Shown: positions 24,830-32,968 of the stretch, piece by piece | Numbering within the stretch: position 1 is the stretch's first letter | How the letters are laid out: each line of letters begins with the position of its first letter | Assembly: GCA_946886875.1 (NCBI GenBank) | Contig: CAMPJN010000001.1 | Location: 1 to 60,229, forward strand | Reading direction: 5' to 3' | Source of the DNA: an uncultured Pseudomonas sp. | Lineage (GTDB): Bacteria; Pseudomonadota; Gammaproteobacteria; Pseudomonadales; Pseudomonadaceae | DNA length: 60,229 nt | Notes under the pieces: model-generated | The model's database searches: none | What the model saw: only the letters and a program-made list of their open reading frames with translations | What the model was told of the DNA's origin: nothing | Program-made: the position numbers and the translations under genes

Positions 24830-25975
24830 TCATCGTCTCCATTCGCGGGCTGTAGCCAGCCGCGAGAATTCGCGCGGAATTGCCAGCCGAGAGAAAATTT
24901 CTTCGGTAGGGTCCGCGGCACTAGGATTCAGATAGCCGTCGGACTCACCGAGCAGGTCGATGACCGCGACGCCCTTGCCAAGACGGCGCCGCTGACCTGT
25001 ACATATCGCATCCAGGTCGAGCACAGCCGATCCCGCGCCTCGAGCCACACGCACCCCACGCAGCTCGCTGCCGATGCTGACGATCGTCGCGTCCAGTCCT
25101 GGATAAGTGCGCTTGTAGCCGGTGCCATAGGCGAGCAGCGACAGCACCGCCTTTCCTTCGCCCCGGACGATCACAGCACCCTCCGCTTCGGCCTTTGCCT
25201 GCAGCACAGCCGTTCCGCTTATTTGGCGAATAGAGTGGAAGCCACCGGTCATCCCTAGCCCCAGCACAGCCTCACCGTCTAGGGTTGGCTTAATCAGAGA
25301 GCCGCTGCCCGAGCCCTGTAGCTCGAAGTCCAAGGAGCCGATGAAGGCTTGGCGCAACATGCCAGCATCTCGCGCCTCCAGCCCCAGCGGCGCCGCACCG
25401 GCAAAGCCAATATGCCGCACACCAGTGGCGTCGATGTGGGACGCCTCCAAGGTGCCAGTCAGCTCCAGCGGGGCGAGCTCACCAACGCTCTGCCGAATCG
25501 CCGACGGGGCCAGCGCGCCCTCCATGCCGAGTACAGCAGCGCCCTGCCCCATAACCCGCCTGGCAGAATCCAGCTCAGCCTGCATTGGGCGCAGGATGGC
25601 CTGCCCGTCGATGAAAACCACACCAACATGTCCCTGAAGCTCGAATTCAAGGACAGCAGTACCGAAGCCCAGCACCGTCCTTGAATAGAACAGGTCGGTG
25701 GTCAGCGAAAGTACAGCCTGGCCACTGCCGCTACGGGCCACTGTCTGGACCAACTCGGCCTCCAGCACACTTACCCATGAGCCCGCGGCATTGCGAATAG
25801 CGCTTGCCAGGAACTCCCCATCGAAGAGCTGAACCGCATTGCCATCGCCGTGGACGATCCGCGCCGCCGAAAGCTCGGCTGTGACTTTCGCCACAGCCTG
25901 GCCCGAGCCGCAGACAAGCAAGCGCCTGCCAGCGTTGAGCGCGCGCCGATTGAGCGCGGAACCGTTCAGGCGCAC
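24830..25975 (-). CDS. 20-residue-repeat virion protein
   Basis: 381 residues built from about 15 tandem copies of a 20-residue beta repeat with core GxGxAVLxL. The Ala-Val pairs fall near residues 27, 47, 67, 87, 107, 127 and 147, almost exactly periodic, and less regularly after 160. Such a period suggests a beta-solenoid or ring of strands. The neighbours are tail-fibre and adaptor genes, so a structural appendage is likely. Ends with a charged tail (AREWRR). No family recognised; composition matches the phage core. Confidence 0.78.
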   Translation of the reverse strand: MRLNGSALNRRALNAGRRLLVCGSGQAVAKVTAELSAARIVHGDGNAVQLFDGEFLASAIRNAAGSWVSVLEAELVQTVARSGSGQAVLSLTTDLFYSRTVLGFGTAVLEFELQGHVGVVFIDGQAILRPMQAELDSARRVMGQGAAVLGMEGALAPSAIRQSVGELAPLELTGTLEASHIDATGVRHIGFAGAAPLGLEARDAGMLRQAFIGSLDFELQGSGSGSLIKPTLDGEAVLGLGMTGGFHSIRQISGTAVLQAKAEAEGAVIVRGEGKAVLSLLAYGTGYKRTYPGLDATIVSIGSELRGVRVARGAGSAVLDLDAICTGQRRRLGKGVAVIDLLGESDGYLNPSAADPTEEIFSRLAIPREFSRLATAREWRR

Positions 25976-25985
25976 AGGCTACCCC

Positions 25986-26414
25986 TTAGCGGGAGATCAG
26001 GCGCAGAGCGCCAGGAATCGCCGAGAAGATATCGGTGGGATCGATGGTCTTGGGTGCGGTCAGGGGCGCATGGGCCCACATATTGCCGCCATTCCCCGAG
26101 TCCCAGATCGAGAAATGGGTCACCTGCACAGACGACGCGCCGTTATTGGCCGGGAAGTTCAGGGTGTTGGCGTTGGTGATTTGCTTACCGCCGCCCGCTT
26201 CGTCGGCAGAGGCAGTCCAGGCCGAGGACAGCGGAGTTCCGACGGTCTGGCGTACGTAGGACGGCCAAGACGCCAGGGCCACTTCGGTAGCGTTGGCAGC
26301 ATCGGTCGGGTCCGCCGTGTGCAGCGCGACGAAGAAGTTAGACGGCAGTGGCAGTTGAGTGCCACGAAAGTGTTCGAGCAATGCAGATTCGAGGAAGTTA
26401 GATGCAGCGGACAT
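25986..26414 (-). CDS. Phage virion protein (Gp80-like tail family)
   Basis: 142 residues. The start ASNFLESALLEHF, then SNFFVALHTADPTD and VQVTHFSIWDSGNGG, follow the pattern of a widespread phage protein of about 140 residues that lies near fibre genes. Mostly beta strands. A head-decoration or tail role is usual for the family; the assignment is by motif memory and moderately certain. Confidence 0.7.
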   Translation of the reverse strand: MSAASNFLESALLEHFRGTQLPLPSNFFVALHTADPTDAANATEVALASWPSYVRQTVGTPLSSAWTASADEAGGGKQITNANTLNFPANNGASSVQVTHFSIWDSGNGGNMWAHAPLTAPKTIDPTDIFSAIPGALRLISR

Positions 26415-26457
26415 GATCGGCCCTCCCGGGCTGGATATGGATTATTGAGTGGTACAG

Positions 26458-27018
26458 TCAAACGAACCGCGGCACCTGCATGCGCAAGCTGCCTTGCTGG
26501 TGACCGGCGGAAGCCAAGTGCTTCGCCTCACCCTGGGCAGCCAGGAAGTGGTGGTTGTGGTATTCGCTCAGGCTCAGGTCGCGCCAAAGCTGCGGCATTG
26601 CGAACAGTCGGGACTTGGCGCCGTGAATAAGCGCCTGATCCCAGCGACTGAGCAGATCGACCGGCATGTCACGCCCAGCTACTGGGCGGCACACCAGGGA
26701 ACCTTCCAGCTCATCGGCGGACGGGGCACGACGAAATGCCACGGTGATCGCCGTGGGCTGCCAGTAGTCCGTGCTGGGGATAAGTTCCAGCCCGGAATCC
26801 TTCAGCGTGAAGATGCGCAGCACTTCAGCACCTGGTGGCACCTCGACTTCTGGGGCATCGGTCAGAGCACCGACAACCACAGGGCCATCGCTATACACCC
26901 AAGCCGTTCCCTCTGTGCAGAGCACACGCTGGGCCCAACGCAGCATGTCGCGCAGAGTGGCGCGCGGGCAGCCAGGCACATCGACGACCAGGGAGTCGAT
27001 CAGGTCGTTGATGGTCAT
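26458..27018 (-). CDS. Phage head-tail connection protein
   Basis: 186 residues. Helical N-terminus (MTINDLIDSLVVDVPGC), beta-rich centre (AEVLRIFTLKDSGLELIP) and a helical end. Overlaps the preceding adaptor gene by 4 bases. Proteins of this size, one gene after an adaptor in podophage operons, form the lower connector; the function is inferred from position. Confidence 0.68.
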   Translation of the reverse strand: MTINDLIDSLVVDVPGCPRATLRDMLRWAQRVLCTEGTAWVYSDGPVVVGALTDAPEVEVPPGAEVLRIFTLKDSGLELIPSTDYWQPTAITVAFRRAPSADELEGSLVCRPVAGRDMPVDLLSRWDQALIHGAKSRLFAMPQLWRDLSLSEYHNHHFLAAQGEAKHLASAGHQQGSLRMQVPRFV

Positions 27019-27689
27019 TGCGCCCCCGCTTCAGCATTGGGACTGGAAGTGCTGTCACCCTGGATTTTCAGGCCTAGAGCGCCTTGGGCGGCCTGCGAAT
27101 GCAGTATCGCGCGCTGCTGGTTGGCACCGCCCTCCGCATCCTTGGTGAACGCCCGGGCCAACACCAAATCCACCAAAATCGGGGCGTAGGTGTCCGGCAG
27201 GCGTAATGCCTCGGCTGAATCCGCCTTGGCTTGTGCCGCCGCGTGTGGAGCGGGAACCGCAGAGAAGCTGACTTCCAGCTTCGCGCCAGCTACAGCTGGC
27301 GGGTACACGAAGAAGCTGCGTGGATCGTCCTCGTCGAACAGGAAGTGCTCGATCGCGTCCGTCTTGGGCTCCGCGTGCCAGCGCGGCCGGGCGGCATTCA
27401 GCTGGCTGCGCAACATGGGGGTCACGGCCAGTCCGTTAGAACCTGGTGCGGTATTGCGCACCACATCCAACAGGCGCTCGCCAGTAGCAGGAATGGCCTG
27501 GCGCGTACCTGCAACACAAACGATTTCAGCTGTGACGACGTTAGCACCAGGGCGAATGCCTACGATAAAGGCGTAGCTCTCGTTGAGCCAATCCAGCAGC
27601 TCGGCGTTCGTCCAGCGCATGCCGTCCGTGGACTTTTCCTGCAGGATCCGGCGCGCACGCCGGAGTATATCGCCGACCGTGGCAGCCAT
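27015..27689 (-). CDS. Phage adaptor protein (DUF6682-like)
   Basis: 224 residues. The N-terminal segment VGDILRRARRILQEK, then RWTNAELLDWLNE, and the later RLPDTYAPILVDLVLARAF are typical of phage adaptor proteins that attach below the portal ring. Ends with a flexible Ser/Ala-rich tail. Follows the small gene after the capsid and overlaps the next connector gene. Confidence 0.77.
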   Translation of the reverse strand: MAATVGDILRRARRILQEKSTDGMRWTNAELLDWLNESYAFIVGIRPGANVVTAEIVCVAGTRQAIPATGERLLDVVRNTAPGSNGLAVTPMLRSQLNAARPRWHAEPKTDAIEHFLFDEDDPRSFFVYPPAVAGAKLEVSFSAVPAPHAAAQAKADSAEALRLPDTYAPILVDLVLARAFTKDAEGGANQQRAILHSQAAQGALGLKIQGDSTSSPNAEAGAQ

Positions 27690-27692
27690 CCC

Positions 27693-28166
27693 CTACACCT
27701 CTTCCATATGGGGCAGCTTCGCCAGTTCGGGAGTCCAGACGAACTCGCGGCCGTTCTCGCGGTTGCGCAGCAGGCGGTTCTGCAGCGTAGGTTCGAGCAA
27801 TACCAGGTTGTCTTCGTCCAGTTCCGGCAGCTCCGACTCCAGTTCAAGGCCAGTGCTTTCGGTCGGAGCGCTGACGATCACAGAGGCCGGCGGTGCAGTA
27901 TCGGCCACTCGCAACTCGACAAGCTGTTGCATGACCACCGGTTCGCCGTCAGCCTGCTGTTCCTGGCCAGCGTCCGACTGGCCGGTATCACTACTTTGCT
28001 CTTGCGCATCACCAGTAATGCCCAGACCAGCCAGGATGTCAGCGCGCAGGTCTTCCAGCTTGCGGCGCTTGTCCAGATCTATGCCCAGCTCCCCCTTCAC
28101 CAGCGCTTCCAGATCGTCCTTGCTTTGCGCGGCCTTCACCGCGGCGATCAGTTCTTGCTCGTTCAT
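27693..28166 (-). CDS. Small acidic protein next to the capsid gene
   Basis: 157 residues from ATG 28166 (MNEQELIAAVKAAQ), with GGAGAA upstream; the longer frame to 28283 runs through the terminator and is rejected. The N-terminus resembles a short HeH/Rho-N type helix-extension-helix, the middle is Gln/Asp-rich and disordered, and the C-terminus is a short domain (LLEPTLQNRLLRN). Probably a head-associated protein. Confidence 0.72.
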   Translation of the reverse strand: MNEQELIAAVKAAQSKDDLEALVKGELGIDLDKRRKLEDLRADILAGLGITGDAQEQSSDTGQSDAGQEQQADGEPVVMQQLVELRVADTAPPASVIVSAPTESTGLELESELPELDEDNLVLLEPTLQNRLLRNRENGREFVWTPELAKLPHMEEV

Positions 28167-28186
28167 GGTTATTCTCCGGATAAACG

Positions 28187-28207
28187 AAAGCCGCCCTGTG
28201 GACGGCT
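28187..28207 (-). terminator. Terminator behind the major capsid gene
   Basis: On the minus strand AGCCG and CGGCT, with extra G-C pairs inside, form a stem followed by TTCGTTT. It lies 12 nt behind the capsid stop and would lower transcription into the downstream genes, a common way to keep capsid in excess. Confidence 0.65.
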
Positions 28208-28218
28208 CCCGTGGTGGC

Positions 28219-29160
28219 TTAGCCGCGAGCGGCGTAGAGGTGGCCCATGGCATTCGGGTCGATGCACTTCGAACCGAATACATTGAGGCCGCGCACCAGC
28301 TTCCCGAAGTCGCTCGGGTTGGGTAGGGTCTCCATCTGGGTCATTTGGCTGGCGAAGGTCAGCGCTTTTTTGTGGCCAAACTGAACGTGGGTGCACTTCT
28401 TGCTGGCAGCAACATCGTCCACCACAGACAAGTTGTTGCTGGCGTAGACGGTGAAGCGGTCAAGCACGCCCAGCTTGCCGTTGCGGATCACCGACTGAGC
28501 GTCACCCATGATGCCGGCATCGCGTAGATCGGACTTCTTCAGCATGCCGGTCATCCAGGCAGGCAGGACGATCCAGCGGCCGGTTTCCGGCACGTTTTGC
28601 TCATCGAGCACGGTGCCGCAGTCGACCAGCAGGTCCAGCACGTTGTCCTTGGTGATCAGCGCCGGAGCGCCGGCCTTGCCGAGGTTGATGCCGCCAGACT
28701 TTGCGCCGGCGTTATCGCCGGAGTTGGCAGCTGCTGCATCGGCGTAGTGCTTGGCCAGCAGTACGGTGTCGATGGCGATCTTCATCTGCTCGCCGCCGTC
28801 GTTGGAAAACTCATCCATGAGCTTGATGTCGGCCTGGTAGGCGTCGACATCGTTCACTTCGAAGGCGAAGTATTTCGCCTGGTCGATCTGCAGCGACACC
28901 TTGTCGGAAGTCGGCTTCTCGTATTGAAGTCCGCCACCGACCTGATAGTCCTTGATGACGATGGTCGGAACGGTACGGATTTCCACCGTATCGCCCTTCT
29001 GTTTGATCTCGCCTTCGTAGTCGGTATTGGCGATCTCGCCGAATACGGTGGCAGCGTAGAGCTTTTCGACCAACTTGCCCGACCAGATCGCCGGAATGAA
29101 TCCGGCGCTCGAAGTCGAGCTGACGTCGGGGTGTAATGCAGCACGGGTTGGACCGGCCAT
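28219..29160 (-). CDS. Major capsid protein
   Basis: 313 residues. The pattern FIPAIWSGKLVEKLYAATV, then GDTVEIRTVPTIVI, YFAFEVNDVDAYQAD and WIVLPAWMTGMLKK is that of an HK97-fold coat protein of the P22/N4-type podophage group. It follows the scaffold gene and precedes adaptor genes, the usual place. A terminator directly behind it fits a highly expressed gene. Confidence 0.87.
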   Translation of the reverse strand: MAGPTRAALHPDVSSTSSAGFIPAIWSGKLVEKLYAATVFGEIANTDYEGEIKQKGDTVEIRTVPTIVIKDYQVGGGLQYEKPTSDKVSLQIDQAKYFAFEVNDVDAYQADIKLMDEFSNDGGEQMKIAIDTVLLAKHYADAAAANSGDNAGAKSGGINLGKAGAPALITKDNVLDLLVDCGTVLDEQNVPETGRWIVLPAWMTGMLKKSDLRDAGIMGDAQSVIRNGKLGVLDRFTVYASNNLSVVDDVAASKKCTHVQFGHKKALTFASQMTQMETLPNPSDFGKLVRGLNVFGSKCIDPNAMGHLYAARG

Positions 29161-29204
29161 GGTGTTTCTCCTGTGTGACGCCTCCCGGCGTTACTGGGCC
29201 GCTG

Positions 29205-30176
29205 TTATGCGGTGATGCGACCCTGTTTCTGGGCGGCGAAGATGTCGGCTTCGAGTGCTGCCGCATCTGCCTGGCTGTACTTGCCCGCCGCCTTGTCCTT
29301 GTAGAAGGCCGATATTTCAGCCGACGACCAGGTACGCAGCTGGGACGATGGCTGTACGACATCGCCACCAGCGCGGCTCTGGCCCGGCTGAATCTGATCT
29401 TCCGGAACCTGGGGGGTGGACTTCACAGCCGGCTGAGCGGCAACGGGATTGAATTGCGTGAATTGGTTGAACAGCGCGGCCACGCGGTACGCGCTGAGGT
29501 CCTGCTGTGCATTGGCGAGCAACTGCTGCCGCGGCAGGCCGGTAACCGCGTCTAGTTCGGACAGCCAGGCATGGAAACGCTGGTCGCTGTTGATCTCACG
29601 GAAGCTCGGCACTGCCCGCTCCAAGTCCGCCCAGAATCGCGCGGTAGCGTCTTGCTGCCGCTCATCCTTCAGTTGGCCGACTTCGCTACGCAGTGTCTCC
29701 AGTTCGGCAGTGCTGGCCGGCGATGCCGGCGCCGCAACCTTGCTGGCGATGCGTTGGACGAGGGCGACTAGGTCAGGACCGAACTGGTCCAGCTCTTCCT
29801 GGGAAAGATCAGCGAGTGCTTCCTGGGCGCGCTGGGGAGCACTGGCAGCCGGAGCTGCGCGCTGTGCCTCCTGCAGCTGGCGGGTTAGCTCGTTGATCCT
29901 GGCGTTGAGCTGGGGTACTTCCGCGTCGTACTTGCCCTTCATCACGTTGAAGCGGTGCTGCCAGTAGCTGGCATCCCGGGTTTCAACTGCTTGCTGGGCA
30001 GGTTCTTGCGGGGCAGCGGCGGCCGGCGTCGGCGATGGTTGTGCTGGCTCAGTCGGCTGAGCGGGAGCCGCATCGGCGGGATTCTCGGTCTGCGGGGGCT
30101 GGTTCAGCTCTGCGATCGCGGTGTTGGCGGCGTCTGCCTGGGCTTGGATATTGCGGGGTAGCGTGCTGCTGTTCAT
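29205..30176 (-). CDS. Capsid scaffold protein
   Basis: 323 residues from ATG 30176 (MNSSTLPRN), with GGAGAAAC just upstream; the longer frame to 30275 is rejected. A disordered Pro/Ala/Gln-rich N-terminus (about 20-75), a long coiled coil (about 85-200) and a helical C-terminus (IEADIFAAQKQGR-like end) match podophage scaffolding proteins, which direct procapsid assembly and then leave. Directly upstream of the capsid gene. Confidence 0.83.
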   Translation of the reverse strand: MNSSTLPRNIQAQADAANTAIAELNQPPQTENPADAAPAQPTEPAQPSPTPAAAAPQEPAQQAVETRDASYWQHRFNVMKGKYDAEVPQLNARINELTRQLQEAQRAAPAASAPQRAQEALADLSQEELDQFGPDLVALVQRIASKVAAPASPASTAELETLRSEVGQLKDERQQDATARFWADLERAVPSFREINSDQRFHAWLSELDAVTGLPRQQLLANAQQDLSAYRVAALFNQFTQFNPVAAQPAVKSTPQVPEDQIQPGQSRAGGDVVQPSSQLRTWSSAEISAFYKDKAAGKYSQADAAALEADIFAAQKQGRITA

Positions 30177-30273
30177 GCGTTTCTCCGATTGGGTGAGCCG
30201 GCATCTGCCGGGGTTCACAGGCCGTGGGTTTGCGGGTTCTCCAGCCATGGCCAGGGCTGGCGAGCGCGCCCAC

Positions 30274-30305
30274 AAAAAAGCCCCCGGGACGCATCCAAGG
30301 GGCTT
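30274..30305 (-). terminator. Terminator between the 77-residue gene and the scaffold gene
   Basis: AAGCCCC (30278-30284) and GGGGCTT (30299-30305) form a 7-bp stem; on the minus strand it is followed by six T. A T-rich tract also follows on the plus strand, so it may act both ways. Confidence 0.65.
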
Positions 30306-30323
30306 TGTTGTGAGGGCGAAGGT

Positions 30324-30557
30324 TTAGTAGTGCTGCCGGACCAGAGCGGGCGCCCGCTCGATTTCGCTGATCAGATCACTGAGCATCTGCGCGCGCCCCT
30401 GCAGCTTTGCGGTTTGTTCCAGACCGGTGGACATCTCAAGGTCCGAGCGTACCGACTCCCTGTGTGCGCGGATCATGACCAGGAATGCCTGCCAGTCCGG
30501 GCTGTTGTCCGTTTGCAGGCGCGCCAGCGCCTTGACCTGTTGCTCGTCCAGCTGCAT
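30324..30557 (-). CDS. Small helical phage protein overlapping the portal 3' end
   Basis: 77 residues, helical and charged (MQLDEQQVKALARLQ). AAGGGG lies upstream of ATG 30557. It overlaps the last 122 nt of the portal gene in another frame, which is unusually long, but both frames read like real protein. Many podophages have a short gene between portal and scaffold; function unknown. Confidence 0.65.
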   Translation of the reverse strand: MQLDEQQVKALARLQTDNSPDWQAFLVMIRAHRESVRSDLEMSTGLEQTAKLQGRAQMLSDLISEIERAPALVRQHY

Positions 30558-32622
30558 TAGTTGCCCCTTTCAGTAGCGCGGCGGTCGCGCCGAGTTCAAA
30601 CAGAATTTCCTGCGTCTCCGCCTCGGTCTTCTGGGCTTCTGCCTGCTTGACGCTGACATCAGCCTCGACTTGGGCCTGCTCCAGCTTCGCCACCTGCTCT
30701 ACCTGCTGGGCCTGTTGCTGGTTCTGCTGATCCGTCCGGGCTTTAATTTCCTCGTCGCTAGGGATCAGGCCCGGCATATCCAGCAGCTCGGCGACAGCGC
30801 GCAGCAACTTCGCCCGTCCCACGACGCCAAGAATCTGCATATCCACGGGATTGGCCGTGGCTTGCAGGAACTGCTGTCGCAAGGCCTGGGTCTGCTCGCG
30901 CTGCAGCATGGCGCTGGCACCACGGGCAACGACGCGGCAGTCGCCCTTGATCGCCTGGTTCTGCGAGTAGCGCATGTTGAACAGCCACAGCGCGTGGATG
31001 GCGCGGCGCACCAGGCCCCGGTCGATGTGGCGAATCGCATCCTTGATGCCCTTGTTCGCAGACTCCATCAGCATCGACAGGCCACTGGCTGTATTGCCGG
31101 CGCCACCGACCTTCTCGCTGCCGTAGATGTAGCGTGGGATGTTGGTGGCATCGTCGGCGCGGCGCTCCCATTCGCTGTACACGGTCATCAGCTCGCCGGC
31201 CATGCTGGCTGGCTGAAAGAAGCGAATCGCCGGCGATGGCGAGGTCTGCCCGATATTCGACTTGGTACGCCAACGTTTGAGCGGGAATATCTCGTTGGGG
31301 TTCTCGCCTGGCATCAGGCGTGACTCGTCGACTTCGACCTGCGGGCCACTGGAGAACGCCATGTTATTGGCCTGGGCCCGGGCAGTGGCGCAGCACATAT
31401 CCTGCACGTCGCTCATCAGCTCAGGAATCGCCATTCCCCAGAACGAGCCAGGCACCAGCTGGAAGCTGGCCTTGTGGTATGGACGAGCCCCCATCGGGTT
31501 GCGATTGATCACGCAGCGGATCACATGCCTGCCGATCAGGATGGCGTCGATCTCGTATTCGTCCAGCGGGTCAGGGATCTGCTCGGGTTGCATGCCCCAC
31601 TGCAGAAGCATCAGACCCTGAGCGCTGCCCCAGTAGTGCAACCCCTCGATCGTCTCGCCGTGGTTGTTCAACCAATCGCCGCTGCGGTCCTCGATTGCCG
31701 CTCGCTGGCTATCGACCGCCAGCCAGTCACGCAGACCACCGCGGCCGTGCTCGAGCAACACTAGGCGCAAAGCTTCCTCGGAGTAACCTGGCACGCCGCG
31801 CAAGCGGTTGAGTTTGGCGCGGGTATAGCGCTCGCGCTCGATGATGAACGCGCCATCATCGACATCAGCCGAATCCGGCGATGGGTAGATGTCATAGGGG
31901 CTGACGCGAGCAAACTGCGGTTTGATGGTCTGGGTTTCCATCAGCTCCCAGCCATCGCCCCACACCAGATCAGGCGTCCGCTCCAGCAGCGGCCCTTTCA
32001 TAATCGCGGCCGGATAGGTCGCGAAGTCGTCAATGAACAACTCCAGCGCCTCGTCCCAGCCGCCCTCTGCCAATTGGTCGGCGATCAGGTTCTCGTGGTT
32101 GTCGGCTGCCGCTCGGGCACGCTTGTCGATCTCCTGTAGCAACATCGCTTCCAGGGTTTCACGGGTCAGCTTCTGGGCTGCCTCTGGATCCGCCTGCAGG
32201 CGCTGCATCAGGGTCTGCTTAAATTGCTGCAGGTACTCCGGAGGGATGTCAGACACCGGCGTCGGATCAAGCCCCCATGGGCGGCCGCTGGTTGGAATCA
32301 GGATGTCGCGAATCCAGGCAGCGGCGGCGCGGCATTTCGTGGTGCTGAGCTTGGGGTACAGCTCACTGCCGCCCTGAGCCTTGATTGCAGCCAACTTGTC
32401 CGCCGGATAGATACCCTTCTGCCTCTGCGCGCAGTCGATCAGCCGGCGCTCAATCTCCTGCTTAGCGGTCTTGGCGGCCTCGAAGCCGCGGCGAATGTGC
32501 CCGGCCAGGGAGCTTTCCACCGCCTCACGGCGGCGCTGCTCATCTTGGCGCTGCTGCTCGGCATGCTGCTGCGCGACCAACGTGCTGGCCGGGGTGAACC
32601 CCAGCAGACCCATATCAGCCAT
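30436..32622 (-). CDS. Portal protein
   Basis: 728 residues from ATG 32622 (MADMGLLGFTPAST), with GAGGG upstream; the longer frame to 32721 is rejected. The body follows the large podophage portal: RDILIPTSGRPWGL, RVSPYDIYPSPDSADV, GSFWGMAIPELMSDVQ, GLSMLMESANKGIKDAIR. The C-terminus is a long Gln/Glu coiled coil and a Gly/Pro tail. The portal forms the dodecameric ring for DNA entry. It follows the terminase and a 117-residue gene. Confidence 0.88.
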   Translation of the reverse strand: MADMGLLGFTPASTLVAQQHAEQQRQDEQRRREAVESSLAGHIRRGFEAAKTAKQEIERRLIDCAQRQKGIYPADKLAAIKAQGGSELYPKLSTTKCRAAAAWIRDILIPTSGRPWGLDPTPVSDIPPEYLQQFKQTLMQRLQADPEAAQKLTRETLEAMLLQEIDKRARAAADNHENLIADQLAEGGWDEALELFIDDFATYPAAIMKGPLLERTPDLVWGDGWELMETQTIKPQFARVSPYDIYPSPDSADVDDGAFIIERERYTRAKLNRLRGVPGYSEEALRLVLLEHGRGGLRDWLAVDSQRAAIEDRSGDWLNNHGETIEGLHYWGSAQGLMLLQWGMQPEQIPDPLDEYEIDAILIGRHVIRCVINRNPMGARPYHKASFQLVPGSFWGMAIPELMSDVQDMCCATARAQANNMAFSSGPQVEVDESRLMPGENPNEIFPLKRWRTKSNIGQTSPSPAIRFFQPASMAGELMTVYSEWERRADDATNIPRYIYGSEKVGGAGNTASGLSMLMESANKGIKDAIRHIDRGLVRRAIHALWLFNMRYSQNQAIKGDCRVVARGASAMLQREQTQALRQQFLQATANPVDMQILGVVGRAKLLRAVAELLDMPGLIPSDEEIKARTDQQNQQQAQQVEQVAKLEQAQVEADVSVKQAEAQKTEAETQEILFELGATAALLKGATNAAGRATGQGAGAPANGQQPGLAGIPGHDPRTQGVGTLGP

Positions 32623-32968
32623 TGCGCATGCCCTCATATACCGCGGCGATTTCGGCCTGGCGGCCGTTGCGACGCATCCGGGCTGCATGCCGGATTCCCT
32701 GCAGGTTTTCGACCAGGTCAACCATGTAGCCGACTGGGTCGGCGGCGAACTCCTGCAGCTTCACCAGCAGCTCGACGCCAAACGCCTCGGGCATGTCGAA
32801 GGACAGACGCAGGGCTGGCTGGGGGCCGGCGGGCTCCCGCACAACGACCTTTTCCACCTGAACGGGACCGATGTCGGCACGCAAGCGCTGCGACGGCATG
32901 GCAAACACGCCCACCTTGCGGGCAATGAAGTCGGCAACCTGGTGGGCGTCGAGGATGATCTGGCTCAT
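32615..32968 (-). CDS. Small phage protein between terminase and portal
   Basis: 117 residues from ATG 32968 (MSQIILDAHQVADFIARKV), overlapping the terminase stop (ATGA); the longer frame to 33250 is antisense-like and rejected. A beta-rich middle and a basic C-terminus (RNGRQAEIAAVYEGMRNG). Overlaps the portal start by 8 bases. Function unknown. Confidence 0.75.
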   Translation of the reverse strand: MSQIILDAHQVADFIARKVGVFAMPSQRLRADIGPVQVEKVVVREPAGPQPALRLSFDMPEAFGVELLVKLQEFAADPVGYMVDLVENLQGIRHAARMRRNGRQAEIAAVYEGMRNG

